Origin: Candidatus Nitrosopelagicus sp.
GTDB taxonomy: Archaea > Thermoproteota > Nitrososphaeria > Nitrososphaerales > Nitrosopumilaceae
NCBI GenBank assembly: GCA_028343215.1
Contig: JAOLYB010000011.1
Location: 1-36,770 of the forward strand
Reading direction: 5' to 3'
Length of the DNA stretch: 36,770 bases
In this document: piece by piece, positions 1 through 8,711 of the stretch
Position numbering within the stretch: the stretch's first letter is position 1
Layout of the letters: each line of letters opens with the position of its first letter
Made by a program: the position numbers and the translations under genes
Notes under the pieces: model-generated
What the model was told of the DNA's origin: nothing
The model's input: only the letters and a program-made list of their open reading frames with translations
The model's database searches: none

Positions 1-273
1 TTGAGTATCAGTCACATGTGAAACATACAAATTTTCAAGTATAGATGGAGGCAAATTTCGAGATTGTATAATTTGAAGAAATCGCTCAGGCCTAAATTCA
101 ACGGTGGTGTCAATAAATAATATTTTTTTATTATTATTCAAAGATTCAATTGCAAATTGTAAAGCAAGTTGTGTTTTTCCAGTTCCACGTAAACCTGAGA
201 TCTCAGTAATTATTCCATTTTGTAGTCCACCTGAGAAAATTTTATCTAATGAATCGATCTGTGAGGAAATCAT
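1..273 (-). CDS. RadA/RadB-like RecA-family ATPase, N-terminal part (partial)
   Basis: The reading frame starts at an ATG (273-271) and runs off the window edge at position 1, giving 91 residues with no stop. Residues 8-16 (LDKIFSGGL) and the Walker A P-loop at about 28-35 (GLRGTGKT), followed by QLALQF and a strand ending LFIDTT, are the usual start of the RecA/RadA/RadB core. These ATPases bind ssDNA or assist RadA in recombinational repair. The protein begins almost directly with the ATPase core and has no helix-hairpin-helix N-terminal domain, which fits RadB or a RadA paralogue better than full-length RadA. It is divergent from the LSm gene. RecA-family membership is clear; the exact subfamily is not, because Walker B and the C-terminus lie outside the window. 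Confidence 0.8.
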   Translation of the reverse strand, partial: MISSQIDSLDKIFSGGLQNGIITEISGLRGTGKTQLALQFAIESLNNNKKILFIDTTVEFRPERFLQIIQSRNLPPSILENLYVSHVTDTQ

Positions 274-325
274 ATAATGAATAATAAATAATAAAAATAA
301 AAAGTTCTTTCTAATCTAAGCAAGA

Positions 326-335
326 CTTTATATTC
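326..335 (+). promoter_or_regulatory. TATA box for the LSm-metK operon
   Basis: The sequence ctttatattc lies about 38 nt before the LSm ATG. With the usual archaeal TATA-to-start distance of about 26 nt, transcription would begin near 355-358 and give a leader of roughly a dozen bases. No second promoter fits between LSm and metK, so both genes are probably transcribed from here. Confidence 0.5.
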
Positions 336-368
336 TCTAGAAAATCGATTCATCACAAGAGAAAATTT

Positions 369-614
369 ATGTCACAAACTACAGCTGCTAAAAGACCACT
401 TACAACTTTACAAAAGAATGTAAAAAAAACTGTAATTGTAAGATTAAAGAATGAAGTAGAGTATAAGGGTAAAATGAAAAATGTCGATTCCTACATGAAT
501 TTGATTATGACTGAAGCTGAAGAATTAGTTGATGGTAAAACAGTTGGTAAATTTGCTAGAGCAATTTTAAGAGGCAACAACGTACTATTCATAAAATTAG
601 AAGACGAAATCTAA
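369..614 (+). CDS. LSm / Sm-like archaeal RNA-binding protein (snRNP homologue)
   Basis: This 81-residue protein has the two-part Sm fold: Sm1 in residues 13-54 ([19 protein letters not shown] followed by MNLIM) and the Sm2 signature [12 protein letters not shown] near residues 66-77. Archaeal LSm proteins form heptameric rings that bind U-rich RNA and take part in RNA processing and tRNA maturation. The length is typical of the family, with a short, basic N-terminal extension. metK follows after 10 nt on the same strand, so the two are likely co-transcribed. Family assignment is secure from the Sm2 motif. Confidence 0.93.
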   Translation: MSQTTAAKRPLTTLQKNVKKTVIVRLKNEVEYKGKMKNVDSYMNLIMTEAEELVDGKTVGKFARAILRGNNVLFIKLEDEI

Positions 615-624
615 TTTTATAATC

Positions 625-1782
625 ATGACCAAAAATTATCTATTTACATCTGAATCTGTTACCGAAGGTCATCCAGACAAAGTTTGTGATATGATATCAG
701 ATTCAATTCTAGATGAGTATCTTAGAGGCGATCCAAATTCAAGAGTTGCAGTAGAAACAATGACAACAACTAATTTTGTAGGAGTAGCAGGAGAAGTTAC
801 ATCAAAAGCAAGTTTTGATATTGAAAGTGTTATACGAAAAACAATTACAGAAATTGGTTATGACAATCCAGATTTGAAATTTGATTCACACTCTTGTGAA
901 GTAATGATAAAATTAGATCCACAAAGTCCACATATCTCTCAAGGAGTTACTGCAAATGATGAAAAAGAACAAGGTGCAGGTGATCAAGGTTTAATGTTTG
1001 GATATGCTAGTAATGAAACTGAAGAACTAATGCCATTACCAATACTTTTGGCTCATAAATTAACAAAAAAATTGACAGATGTTAGAAAAAGTAATGAATT
1101 AACATGGGCCAGACCTGATGGAAAATCCCAAGTATCAATCAGATATGAAGATGATAAACCAAAAGCAATTGAAGCAATAGTACTTTCTACACAACATTCT
1201 CCAGAGATAACAAATGAAGAGATAACATCACAATTAATTGAACATGTAATCAAACCAGTCTGTGGAAATTTGTGGAATGAAGATATCAAAATTCATGTAA
1301 ACCCAACAGGTAAATTTGAAATTGGTGGACCACACGGAGATGCTGGCTTAACTGGAAGAAAAATAATTGTAGATAGTTATGGTGGAATGGGTCGACATGG
1401 GGGCGGAGCATTTTCAGGAAAGGATCCATCAAAAGTAGACAGATCAGCATGTTACATGTGCAGATATGTTGCAAAAAATATTGTTGCTGCAGGTTTAGCA
1501 GATAGATGCGAAGTACAAGTTGCTTATGCAATTGGAGTTGCAGAGCCAGTTTCTTTAATGGTAAATACATTTGGTACAAATAAAATTTCAGAGGATAAAA
1601 TTGAAGAATTAGTTAAAAATAATTTTGATATGAGACCAGCAGGAATTGTATCACAATTAGATTTGAAAAGACCAATTTACAAAAAGACCGCAGCATATGG
1701 TCATTTTGGTAGAAATGAGCCAGAGTTCAACTGGGAAAAAACAGACAAAGCTGAAAAATTGAAAACAGAATCAGGCATTTAA
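625..1782 (+). CDS. metK: S-adenosylmethionine synthetase, bacterial/eukaryal-type MetK
   Basis: This 385-residue enzyme makes SAM from methionine and ATP. The N-terminus carries [18 protein letters not shown], with the ATP-binding His in GHPDK. The central hexapeptide GAGDQG (residues 117-122) and the glycine-rich stretch [14 protein letters not shown], followed by [22 protein letters not shown], are signatures of the bacterial/eukaryal MetK family at its usual length. Most archaea instead use a dissimilar archaeal MAT, so this is a notable family choice. The gene is downstream of LSm, and its last 12 nt overlap the end of the convergent SDR gene. Its product is the methyl donor for the CbiL, CbiF and CbiD steps encoded in this window. 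Confidence 0.96.
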   Translation: MTKNYLFTSESVTEGHPDKVCDMISDSILDEYLRGDPNSRVAVETMTTTNFVGVAGEVTSKASFDIESVIRKTITEIGYDNPDLKFDSHSCEVMIKLDPQSPHISQGVTANDEKEQGAGDQGLMFGYASNETEELMPLPILLAHKLTKKLTDVRKSNELTWARPDGKSQVSIRYEDDKPKAIEAIVLSTQHSPEITNEEITSQLIEHVIKPVCGNLWNEDIKIHVNPTGKFEIGGPHGDAGLTGRKIIVDSYGGMGRHGGGAFSGKDPSKVDRSACYMCRYVAKNIVAAGLADRCEVQVAYAIGVAEPVSLMVNTFGTNKISEDKIEELVKNNFDMRPAGIVSQLDLKRPIYKKTAAYGHFGRNEPEFNWEKTDKAEKLKTESGI

Positions 1783-2586
1783 TGATTCAATTTTTTTAAA
1801 TTTAAAACCACATAAATTTTGTAATTTTTTATGATTTCCAACATAGTTACCAACTAGTATATTCAAATCTTCAACACCATATTCAAAATTAATGTCATTT
1901 AATGCTTTTTTATATGCCAGTTCAAGATTTATTTTTTTAATTTTTATCTTAGAAGATACAGATTTTTTTATAAGATTTTGAAATATTATTTCATTAGGTC
2001 CTACTAGATCAATAATTTTATTTGAAAATTTTGATGAGTGTAATGCAGCATTTATGCACATACAAACATCATCAATTGATATTGGTTGAAGAAGGAATTT
2101 TCCAGAACCTGGTACAAGTACCTGTTTTTTTACAAGTTGTTTAGAAATATTTTTTGTCAGATAGTCATCATTGCCTAGAATGTATGAAGGTCGAAATATT
2201 GTATATTGAAGACCAGAATTTTTTATTAATTGTTCAGCATTGAATTTAGAAATAAAATATGAAGAACGTGAATTTTTTGATACCCCTAAACCACTAAAGT
2301 AAATTATATTTTTAATATTATTTTTTTTACAAAGATTAATCACAGTTTTTGTTAGTTCAATGTTAACTTGTACAAATGAATCCTGATTAACAGATTCTGA
2401 ACCAACTCCCGCAAGATGAACAAAATGTAATGAATTTTTTAATGAAGGAAATTTATTTTTTTTGAAATTTTGGCGAGATATTGGAATTGATGAAATCCCA
2501 TTTGCAGAGAGAAATTTTCGTAGGTTTTTTCCAACAAAGCCCTTTGCGCCAGATATAACCACACGATCAATAATTTTTGTACGCAT
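1771..2586 (-). CDS. NAD(P)-binding epimerase/dehydratase-like protein (atypical SDR, NDUFA9-like)
   Basis: This 271-residue protein opens with a Rossmann nucleotide-binding motif ([14 protein letters not shown], residues 8-21), then [16 protein letters not shown] and the active-site-like [11 protein letters not shown] (Tyr-x3-Lys), and then FRPSYILG. These features place it among extended or atypical SDR proteins resembling NAD-dependent epimerases and the NDUFA9/complex I subunit group. The substrate cannot be read from sequence. The ATG at 2586 lies about 26 nt from an A/T box at 2601-2616 shared with the divergent J-protein gene. The 3' end overlaps metK by 12 nt. Confidence 0.82.
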   Translation of the reverse strand: MRTKIIDRVVISGAKGFVGKNLRKFLSANGISSIPISRQNFKKNKFPSLKNSLHFVHLAGVGSESVNQDSFVQVNIELTKTVINLCKKNNIKNIIYFSGLGVSKNSRSSYFISKFNAEQLIKNSGLQYTIFRPSYILGNDDYLTKNISKQLVKKQVLVPGSGKFLLQPISIDDVCMCINAALHSSKFSNKIIDLVGPNEIIFQNLIKKSVSSKIKIKKINLELAYKKALNDINFEYGVEDLNILVGNYVGNHKKLQNLCGFKFKKIESLNA

Positions 2587-2600
2587 GATGAGATGATAAA

Positions 2601-2616
2601 ATATTTTATTTTAAAC
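2601..2616. promoter_or_regulatory. Shared bidirectional A/T promoter core
   Basis: The stretch atattttattttaaac sits in the 47-nt gap between divergent genes starting at 2586 (-) and 2634 (+). TATA-like cores on either strand fall about 26 nt from each start codon, so both promoters overlap physically and both transcripts could be leaderless. Confidence 0.45.
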
Positions 2617-2633
2617 ATATCCAGAGAAGGTAC

Positions 2634-3107
2634 ATGACAACAAAAATTCATGTGAAATTTGGTAAGAATGCGCAAGAATGTAGAGAGATTTTAGGAGTGA
2701 CTAAAGATTCCAGTCATAAAGAGATCAAACAGGCTTATAGAAAATTATCATTGAAATACCATCCAGATAAAAATAATGAAATCAATGCTAGTAAAAAATT
2801 CAAAGAGATTACAGAAGCATATCAATATCTAAAATCTCATCGAAAAAACCAATCAAATAAAGATGAACATGTATCAGGAGAAGACTATCAAAATTTTTGG
2901 AAAGCACAAGGAGAAAAGATGGGAGACGATATGAGATTTAATTTTGAGGAATTGAGAAGAGAAAATCAAAAATTTGGAGGAGATTATAATCAAGAGACAC
3001 ATAATAGAGAGAAACCAATATCACAAAAAACAACACATTTGTTACTTTATGGGGGATTAGGTGTTGTTACATTATGGATTATTCTTAATGAAATTCTTAG
3101 TTTGTAA
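2634..3107 (+). CDS. J-domain protein with C-terminal membrane anchor
   Basis: This 157-residue protein has a J-domain at residues 16-70 with the invariant HPD tripeptide (43-45, in KYHPDKN), which stimulates the ATPase of a DnaK/Hsp70 partner. There is no Gly/Phe region, zinc-finger domain or DnaJ C-terminal domain, so this is a type III (J-domain only) co-chaperone. A hydrophobic segment at about residues 135-157 ([20 protein letters not shown]) ends the protein, giving tail-anchored topology with the J-domain in the cytoplasm. It likely recruits Hsp70 to the membrane. It stands alone between the SDR gene and cbiD. Confidence 0.88.
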   Translation: MTTKIHVKFGKNAQECREILGVTKDSSHKEIKQAYRKLSLKYHPDKNNEINASKKFKEITEAYQYLKSHRKNQSNKDEHVSGEDYQNFWKAQGEKMGDDMRFNFEELRRENQKFGGDYNQETHNREKPISQKTTHLLLYGGLGVVTLWIILNEILSL

Positions 3108-3141
3108 CAAAAGTTATTACATAAAAAATTAAAAATTTCAC

Positions 3142-4251
3142 GTGGATACAAATACAGAAACTAAAAAGAAATTACGTACAGGATTTACAACAGGAAGTTG
3201 TGCTACAGCATCATCAAAGGCAGGAATTTTATCAATTATTAATCAAAAGAAAATTGAACAGACAGATATCATATTACCAAAACGCTCAAGATTAGATATT
3301 AAAATTAATTCATGTGAATTTACTAAAAATTCAGCAAAGTGTTCTGTAATAAAAGATGGTGGAGATGATCCTGATGTAACACACGGTGCAGAAATTATTG
3401 TCGATGTTGAATTAACAAACAAGATTGATGAGATTGAAATTGATGGTGGAGAAGGCGTAGGCCGAGTTACTAAGCCAGGATTAGGATTAGAAATTGGAAG
3501 TGCTGCAATTAATCCAACACCAAAGAAAATGATTTTGGAAAATGTTAGAGAAGCTGGTGAAGAATTACTTAAAAAAAATGGAATCAAGATTACAATATCC
3601 GTACCAAAAGGAAAAGAATTAGCAACAAAAACAGATAATCCAAGAATTGGAATAATGGGAGGGATTTCTATTTTAGGAACAAGTGGAATTGTAATTCCAT
3701 ATTCAACTGCATCGTTTGCAGCAGCTATACGACAACAGATTGCAGTTGTAAGTTCTATGAATGATGACTACGTTGTTTTAACAACTGGAGGAAGAAGTGA
3801 AGACTTTGCAAGAGAAATTATAGAATTACCAGATCATTCATTTATTCAAATGGGAGATTTTTCAGGTTACACAATTAAACAATGCGCAAGAAAAGAATTG
3901 AAAAAAGCATATGTTGCAGGATTCATTGGTAAATTAGCAAAAATGGCAGCAGGTGTAAAACAGACTCATGTGAAAGGTGGAAAAGTAGATATGAAATTTC
4001 TTTCTGAACTTGCAAAAAGATGTGATGCAAAATCAGAAACCATTAGTAAGATTCTAGGTGCAAATACTGCTAGAAATGTTCAAGAGATCATTATGGAAGA
4101 CAAAGTAGAAGGATTTTTTGATCAAATTACAAATGAAACATGTAAACAAATGATGCAACACTCAGAAGGAAAGATTCCAGTTGAGGTAATACTGTTTGAT
4201 TTTGATGGTAAAGTGTTATCCAGAACAGAAATTGAGACAGGGACACTTTAG
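3142..4251 (+). CDS. cbiD: Cobalt-precorrin-5B C(1)-methyltransferase CbiD
   Basis: This 369-residue protein begins, after a short charged tail, with LRTGFTTGSCATASSKAG, the N-terminal signature of CbiD, and later has GEGVGRVTKPGL, GIMGGISILGTSGIV and GDFSGY. CbiD methylates C-1 of the corrin ring with SAM in the anaerobic cobalamin pathway, just after CbiG opens the delta-lactone and removes the two-carbon fragment. It starts with GTG at 3142; no ATG precedes the conserved motif in frame. It heads a + strand run cbiD-cbiG-cbiX-cbiC, with 42 nt to cbiG. Family assignment is very strong. Confidence 0.96.
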   Translation: MDTNTETKKKLRTGFTTGSCATASSKAGILSIINQKKIEQTDIILPKRSRLDIKINSCEFTKNSAKCSVIKDGGDDPDVTHGAEIIVDVELTNKIDEIEIDGGEGVGRVTKPGLGLEIGSAAINPTPKKMILENVREAGEELLKKNGIKITISVPKGKELATKTDNPRIGIMGGISILGTSGIVIPYSTASFAAAIRQQIAVVSSMNDDYVVLTTGGRSEDFAREIIELPDHSFIQMGDFSGYTIKQCARKELKKAYVAGFIGKLAKMAAGVKQTHVKGGKVDMKFLSELAKRCDAKSETISKILGANTARNVQEIIMEDKVEGFFDQITNETCKQMMQHSEGKIPVEVILFDFDGKVLSRTEIETGTL

Positions 4252-4293
4252 AAATAGAGTAAGGCATTTAATTAATTCAGAATTTTTAATATT

Positions 4294-5352
4294 ATGAAGA
4301 AAATAGCTGTTTTAGCAATTACAAAAAATGGAATAGGAATAGGTTTAAAATTAAAAGAATATTTTTCAGATTTTGAGATATTTGCACCAATAAAATTTTC
4401 AAACAATGATGAAAAAATTCAATGGTATGAGGATTCCACAACTCAAAAGATTGTTGATTTGTTCAAAAATAATGATGGAATAATTTGTTTATTTTCATTA
4501 GGTGCAGTAATTAGATTACTTGCGCCACACATCAAAGATAAGAAAACAGATCCTGCAGTAATTGTGATTGATGATAATGCAAATTTTGTGATTAGTGTTT
4601 TATCAGGACATTTAGGAGGAGCAAATGAGCTTTCAAATGAGATTGCAGAAAAGATGGACGCCACTCCGGTCATTACTACAGCGGCAGATGTTAACAAAAC
4701 AATAGCAGTAGATCTTGTTGGAAGAGAATTTGGTTGGAAAATTGATGATGATAGTAATGTAACTAGAATTAGTGCATTCATGGTCAACAAAGAAAAAATT
4801 GGAGTTTTTCAGAATACAGGTAAAAAAGAATGGTGGAAAGGAAAACTTCCAGAAAATATTACATTGTTTTCAAAAATAGAAGATTTGAAAGATTCTGATT
4901 CTAAGGGATATTTGATAATTACAAATGATCAAATCAATGATAAAGATATTTTGAAAGATTCTGTAGTATACAGAGTTCCAAATTTGGTTGTAGGGATAGG
5001 ATTACACTGGGATACATCTAAAGAAACTATTTTGAATGGTGTAAATGAAACATTAGAGAAGTTTGAATTAAAACAAAATCAAATAGCTAGGTTTGTATCT
5101 ATTAAGAAAGACAAAGATATCATAGGACTGATTGAGTTGGGTAAAGAGATGAATATACCAATAGAATACATTGACAGAGAAGAGTTAGCAACAATCACTG
5201 CACCAAATCCTTCAAAAACAGTTCAAGCGTTTGAAGGAACCGCCAGTGTTTCAGAAGCTGCTGCAATAAAATCATCAGAAGGTGAATTAATAGTTGAGAA
5301 ACAGAAATTTCCTCCTAATCTAACAGTGGCTATAGCGAGGATGGTAAAATGA
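4294..5352 (+). CDS. cbiG: Cobalt-precorrin-5A hydrolase CbiG
   Basis: This 352-residue protein contains the CbiG core near residues 60-130 (LFSLGAVIRLLAPHIKDKKTDPAVIVID, then SGHLGGANELSNEIA and TPVITTAADVN). A C-terminal domain begins near 230 (LVVGIGLHWDTSKE) and ends with a typical APNPSKTVQ and GTASVSEAAA. CbiG hydrolyses the delta-lactone of cobalt-precorrin-5A, releasing acetaldehyde during ring contraction. The complete N-terminal plus C-terminal architecture is present with no fused methyltransferase. It ends in ATGA, overlapping cbiX by 4 nt, so translation of the two is probably coupled. Confidence 0.95.
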   Translation: MKKIAVLAITKNGIGIGLKLKEYFSDFEIFAPIKFSNNDEKIQWYEDSTTQKIVDLFKNNDGIICLFSLGAVIRLLAPHIKDKKTDPAVIVIDDNANFVISVLSGHLGGANELSNEIAEKMDATPVITTAADVNKTIAVDLVGREFGWKIDDDSNVTRISAFMVNKEKIGVFQNTGKKEWWKGKLPENITLFSKIEDLKDSDSKGYLIITNDQINDKDILKDSVVYRVPNLVVGIGLHWDTSKETILNGVNETLEKFELKQNQIARFVSIKKDKDIIGLIELGKEMNIPIEYIDREELATITAPNPSKTVQAFEGTASVSEAAAIKSSEGELIVEKQKFPPNLTVAIARMVK

Positions 5353-6101
5353 AAAGAGGATTAATGATAATTGATAGAGGAAGTAGAGAAAGAGAAGCTG
5401 GTGAAGAGTTAGAGATGATTTGTGAAAAAGTTAGAGAAAAAGGAAATTACGATTTTACAGAGTTTTGCTTTTTAGAAGTTGTTCCACCATTTATTGAAGA
5501 TGGAATGGATGTATGTTTAAAAAAAGACGTTGAACAAATGACAATAGTTCCATATTTTCTATATCCAGGAAGGAAAGTGAAGATTGCAGTAGCAGATGCA
5601 ATGAAGTATCAAAAAGATACAAAGATCAAATTTCTAGTTACAAAACCAATGACTATGCATAAAAAATTAGTAGAATTAGTAGATAACAGAGTAATTACCA
5701 CATTAAGAGAAAATTCAGTAGATATTCCAAAAGAAAATGTGGATGTGCTCATTATTGGACATGGAAGTAAAGATCCAAATTCAGGAATATCGATTGATTA
5801 TGTTGTAGATGAGCTAAAACCAGGTTATAGAAATGTCAGTCGCTGTTATTTAGAAATTGAAGGACCGACAATAGAAGAAGGAATACAGGCATGTCAAAAG
5901 GATAATCCAGAAGTTTTGATTATCGTCTTTTACTTTTTACATGAAGGCGCTCATGTAAAGATAGATGTCAATAACGATTTATTGCCAGCTTTAGATAATG
6001 CAAATTTAAAGAAAGTATTTGTTACAAAACACTTGGGTACAGATGAAAAAATGATTGATTTAATTTTAGAAAGAGCAAAAGAGGTAGAAGATGCAAACTA
6101 G
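5349..6101 (+). CDS. cbiX: Sirohydrochlorin cobaltochelatase CbiX, two-domain form
   Basis: This 250-residue protein consists of two tandem CbiX domains (about 1-115 and 130-250), as in long CbiX proteins and unlike the roughly 130-residue CbiX-S common in archaea. It inserts cobalt into sirohydrochlorin at the start of the anaerobic cobalamin route. The second domain keeps the chelatase histidines: IIGHGSKDP (His138) and FLHEGAHVKID (His202). In the first domain the equivalent positions are IIDRGSRE (Arg10) and FLYPGRKVKIA (Lys76), so the N-terminal half looks catalytically dead while the C-terminal half looks active. It overlaps cbiG by 4 nt and cbiC by 11 nt. A siro-haem ferrochelatase role is a less likely alternative given the context. 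Confidence 0.9.
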   Translation: MKRGLMIIDRGSREREAGEELEMICEKVREKGNYDFTEFCFLEVVPPFIEDGMDVCLKKDVEQMTIVPYFLYPGRKVKIAVADAMKYQKDTKIKFLVTKPMTMHKKLVELVDNRVITTLRENSVDIPKENVDVLIIGHGSKDPNSGISIDYVVDELKPGYRNVSRCYLEIEGPTIEEGIQACQKDNPEVLIIVFYFLHEGAHVKIDVNNDLLPALDNANLKKVFVTKHLGTDEKMIDLILERAKEVEDAN

Positions 6102-6726
6102 AAAGGGACAAGAGATAGAAGATGAAAGTATGCAGATCATAGAAAGTGAGATTGGTTCTCACCCATACAACGAAATGGAATGGCCAATTGTTAGAAGAAT
6201 AATTCATTCAACCGCAGATTTTGATTTTGCTAGAAAAAATAAGCTTCTTTTTCACAAAGATGCAATTTCAAACGGAATTAATGCATTAAAAAATGGACGG
6301 AGTATAGTTGCAGATGTAAATGGCGTTATTGGATTAATGAATAAACAAAATCCAAAAGATTTTGGAAATAACTTGATTTGTAATATTTCAGATCAATCTT
6401 TAATGGAATCTGCAAAAAAAGCAGGAAAAACTAGAGCACAGATGTCTATGAGAGTAGCTGAAAAAGAGATTGATGGAGGAATTGTTGTTGTAGGAAATGC
6501 TCCAACTGCACTTTTAGAAGTAATGGAAATGTTTAGAGAAGGATTAGTAAAACCTGCATTGGTTGTTGGCATGCCAGTAGGTTTTGTTTCCGCAGTGGAA
6601 TCAAAAGATGAGTTATCAAAAACAGAAATTCCATTTATAACAAATATTGGTCGTAAAGGAGGAAGTCCTTGTGCATCTGCAATAATTAATGCATTATACA
6701 AATTGTTAAGACAAGGAATTAACTAA
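6091..6726 (+). CDS. cbiC: Precorrin-8X / cobalt-precorrin-8 methylmutase CbiC
   Basis: This 211-residue enzyme has the usual CbiC/CobH length. It moves the C-11 methyl group to C-12 to form (cob)yrinic acid. The catalytic His is His39 in RRIIHSTADFDF. Other signatures are SIVADVNGVIGLMN, VGNAPTALLEV, VVGMPVGFVSAVESK and ITNIGRKGGSPCASA. The start overlaps the end of cbiX by 11 nt, which supports translational coupling in the cbiD-G-X-C operon. The stop shares bases with the stop of the convergent cbiA (CTAA at 6723-6726). Confidence 0.96.
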   Translation: MQTRKGQEIEDESMQIIESEIGSHPYNEMEWPIVRRIIHSTADFDFARKNKLLFHKDAISNGINALKNGRSIVADVNGVIGLMNKQNPKDFGNNLICNISDQSLMESAKKAGKTRAQMSMRVAEKEIDGGIVVVGNAPTALLEVMEMFREGLVKPALVVGMPVGFVSAVESKDELSKTEIPFITNIGRKGGSPCASAIINALYKLLRQGIN

Positions 6727-8066
6727 ATTTTTAAAGTATTTTGAATCAAATTTGAAGCAAATTTTGCACTATCAAAATAAAGATGACAGTATGATGCTAT
6801 TGTATTATATTCAGTTATTGCGTCTTTATGTGATGAAATTCCTTCACCAATTTTTAAATCATAAAGAAATTTTGAATCTTTTGGAACATTAATTATTTTT
6901 GAATAATGAAATTCATGTGCACGGAAATTACGCGGTTTAGAAATAATACAGTTTGAATTAATTTTCCCTTCAGTATAATTTAAGGTCATTTTTTTCGTCA
7001 TTACAGTATCTACATCAAACAAACCAACCATTTTTGATTTTTTCTTTCCATAGGTAATTGAATTTGTAAGATACATGAGTCCGCCACATTCAGCATAAAT
7101 TGGTGTTCCATTTTCAGCATTATTTTTTATAGATTTCTTCATTGACAAGTTTTTTGCTAGAGATGATGCCAAAATTTCAGGAAAACCACCACCAAGGTAA
7201 ATTAAATTACAATTTGGAATTTTTTTATCATTAATTGGACTGAAGAATTTTATTTTTGCACCTTCACGTCTTAATGCTTCAATATTATCATGATAATAGA
7301 AATTAAAAGAATTATCAAGAGCAATAGCAATTGAGATTTTAGATTTTTTAGTTTTGACAGGTTTTATTTTTTTCAAAGAAGATGTTGTTTTACAAATTTT
7401 TTCAATTAAATCAAAATCAAGATAATCAGAAATCTCTTTTGAAATTTGTCTAATTTTATTATGAAGATCTTTTTGTTCATATACAGGAATTAACCCTAAA
7501 TGTCTTGATTCTAAATTAGCTGAGGGGTTTTTTGGAATAACACCAATTATTGGAATTTTTAAATTTAGTAAAGCAGTTCGGCAAAGATCTTCGTGTTTTT
7601 TACTTCCAATTTTATTCAAAATAATTCCAGAGATTCTTGAGTTTTTGTGGAATTTACTAAATCCTAATGCAGTTGCAGCAATTGAACGAGAAGTTTTACT
7701 TGCATCAAGAATTAAAATTACGGGTGATTCAAGTAGTGTTGCGACATGATGTGTACTTGCAAGATTTGATTTTCCTCCAAATCCATCATAGTAACCCATT
7801 ACGCCTTCAATAATTGAAATATCTGATTTTGAATTTCTTGTAAAGCTTTCAATTAATTCTTGTGTTCCCATTAACCAGACATCTAGATTTTTAGTTTCAT
7901 TTTTTGAAATAGAACTCAAGTAACTTGGATCAATATAGTCAGGTCCAACTTTGAATGGTTGTACTGAAAAACCTCTTTTTTTTAAACCATAAATAATTGC
8001 GCTTGTGATTGATGTTTTTCCAACACCACTGGTAGAACCTGCAATTACTAATCTTGGAACTCTCAA
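6723..8066 (-). CDS. cbiA: Cobyrinic acid a,c-diamide synthase CbiA
   Basis: This 447-residue enzyme amidates the a and c side chains of (cob)yrinic acid using glutamine and ATP. The N-terminal DTBS-like domain has a P-loop (GSTSGVGKTS, residues 10-19) and VGPDYIDPSYL. The C-terminal class I GATase-like domain has YLGGGFPE and the nucleophile Cys327 in IYAECGGLMYLT, with a late HEFHYS. It starts with TTG at 8066: no ATG or GTG occurs between there and the upstream in-frame stop, and a TATA-like tttaaat lies about 28 nt upstream, fitting a leaderless transcript. It faces cbiC and shares its stop bases, so it is a separate transcript from the + strand cbi operon. Confidence 0.95.
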   Translation of the reverse strand: MRVPRLVIAGSTSGVGKTSITSAIIYGLKKRGFSVQPFKVGPDYIDPSYLSSISKNETKNLDVWLMGTQELIESFTRNSKSDISIIEGVMGYYDGFGGKSNLASTHHVATLLESPVILILDASKTSRSIAATALGFSKFHKNSRISGIILNKIGSKKHEDLCRTALLNLKIPIIGVIPKNPSANLESRHLGLIPVYEQKDLHNKIRQISKEISDYLDFDLIEKICKTTSSLKKIKPVKTKKSKISIAIALDNSFNFYYHDNIEALRREGAKIKFFSPINDKKIPNCNLIYLGGGFPEILASSLAKNLSMKKSIKNNAENGTPIYAECGGLMYLTNSITYGKKKSKMVGLFDVDTVMTKKMTLNYTEGKINSNCIISKPRNFRAHEFHYSKIINVPKDSKFLYDLKIGEGISSHKDAITEYNTIASYCHLYFDSAKFASNLIQNTLKI

Positions 8067-8090
8067 TTTCTTTTGGTAATCTTGTTTTTT

Positions 8091-8098
8091 ATTTAAAT
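8091..8098 (-). promoter_or_regulatory. TATA-like box for cbiA
   Basis: The sequence atttaaat (self-complementary core) lies about 28 nt upstream of the TTG start of cbiA. Its position supports TTG as the true first codon of a leaderless mRNA. Confidence 0.4.
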
Positions 8099-8110
8099 GG
8101 ATTTAATTTC

Positions 8111-8118
8111 ATATTTAC
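8111..8118 (+). promoter_or_regulatory. TATA-like box for corrinoid adenosyltransferase gene
   Basis: The sequence atatttac is about 37 nt before the ATG at 8152. It would give a short leader of about 10-12 nt. Confidence 0.3.
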
Positions 8119-8151
8119 AATGTTTTTACTAGATGATTATCTTGTGTAGAT

Positions 8152-8685
8152 ATGAGTAAAGATGGATTGGTTATTGTTTATACAGGAAATGGAAAAGGTA
8201 AAACCACTGCGGCATTAGGTCTGGCAATAAGGGCAGTTGGTTATGAGCATAAAGTGTGTATGTTACAATTCATCAAAGGATCATGGCATTATGGAGAAAT
8301 GGATTCTTCAAAGAAATTAGAACCAAATTTTGAATTAATTGCAATAGGAAAAGGATTTGTTGGGATATTAGATGATAATAGCCCCAGAGAAGAGCATGAA
8401 AAATATGCTGCAGAAGCATTAAGAATTTGTAGAGAGAAAATTAATTCAGGAAATTATAATGTAGTTATACTTGACGAGGTAAACTATGCAATTAATTTAG
8501 GTTTGATAGATGTTCAGGAAATTATAAAATTAATTAAAGAAAAACCTTCCAATTTGGATATTGTTTTAACAGGAAGAGATGTAAAAGAAGAGATTGTAGA
8601 ATTAGCAGATTTAGTTACAGAAATGAAAGAGATCAAACATCCATTCAAATCGGGAATAAAGGCAAAGAAAGGAATTGATTTTTAA
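8152..8685 (+). CDS. cobO: Cob(I)yrinic acid a,c-diamide adenosyltransferase (CobA/CobO/BtuR type)
   Basis: This 177-residue enzyme transfers adenosyl from ATP to cob(I)alamin precursors. The unusual P-loop is at residues 11-19 (TGNGKGKTT), followed by AALGLAIRAVGY. The LQFIKG and WHYGE motifs, the Walker B-like VVILDEVNYAINLGL and the terminal HPFKSGIKAKKGIDF are all typical. It is divergent from cbiA with an 85-nt gap and precedes aIF2-alpha by 26 nt on the same strand, so it may be transcribed with the translation genes. Family assignment is secure. Confidence 0.95.
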   Translation: MSKDGLVIVYTGNGKGKTTAALGLAIRAVGYEHKVCMLQFIKGSWHYGEMDSSKKLEPNFELIAIGKGFVGILDDNSPREEHEKYAAEALRICREKINSGNYNVVILDEVNYAINLGLIDVQEIIKLIKEKPSNLDIVLTGRDVKEEIVELADLVTEMKEIKHPFKSGIKAKKGIDF

Positions 8686-8711
8686 CCTTAGTAGATAGAG
8701 AAAAATTAGAA

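Noticed and set aside
1053-1579. Two antisense ORFs across metK
   Set aside because: They lie wholly inside a strongly conserved gene and their translations have no domain or reasonable composition.
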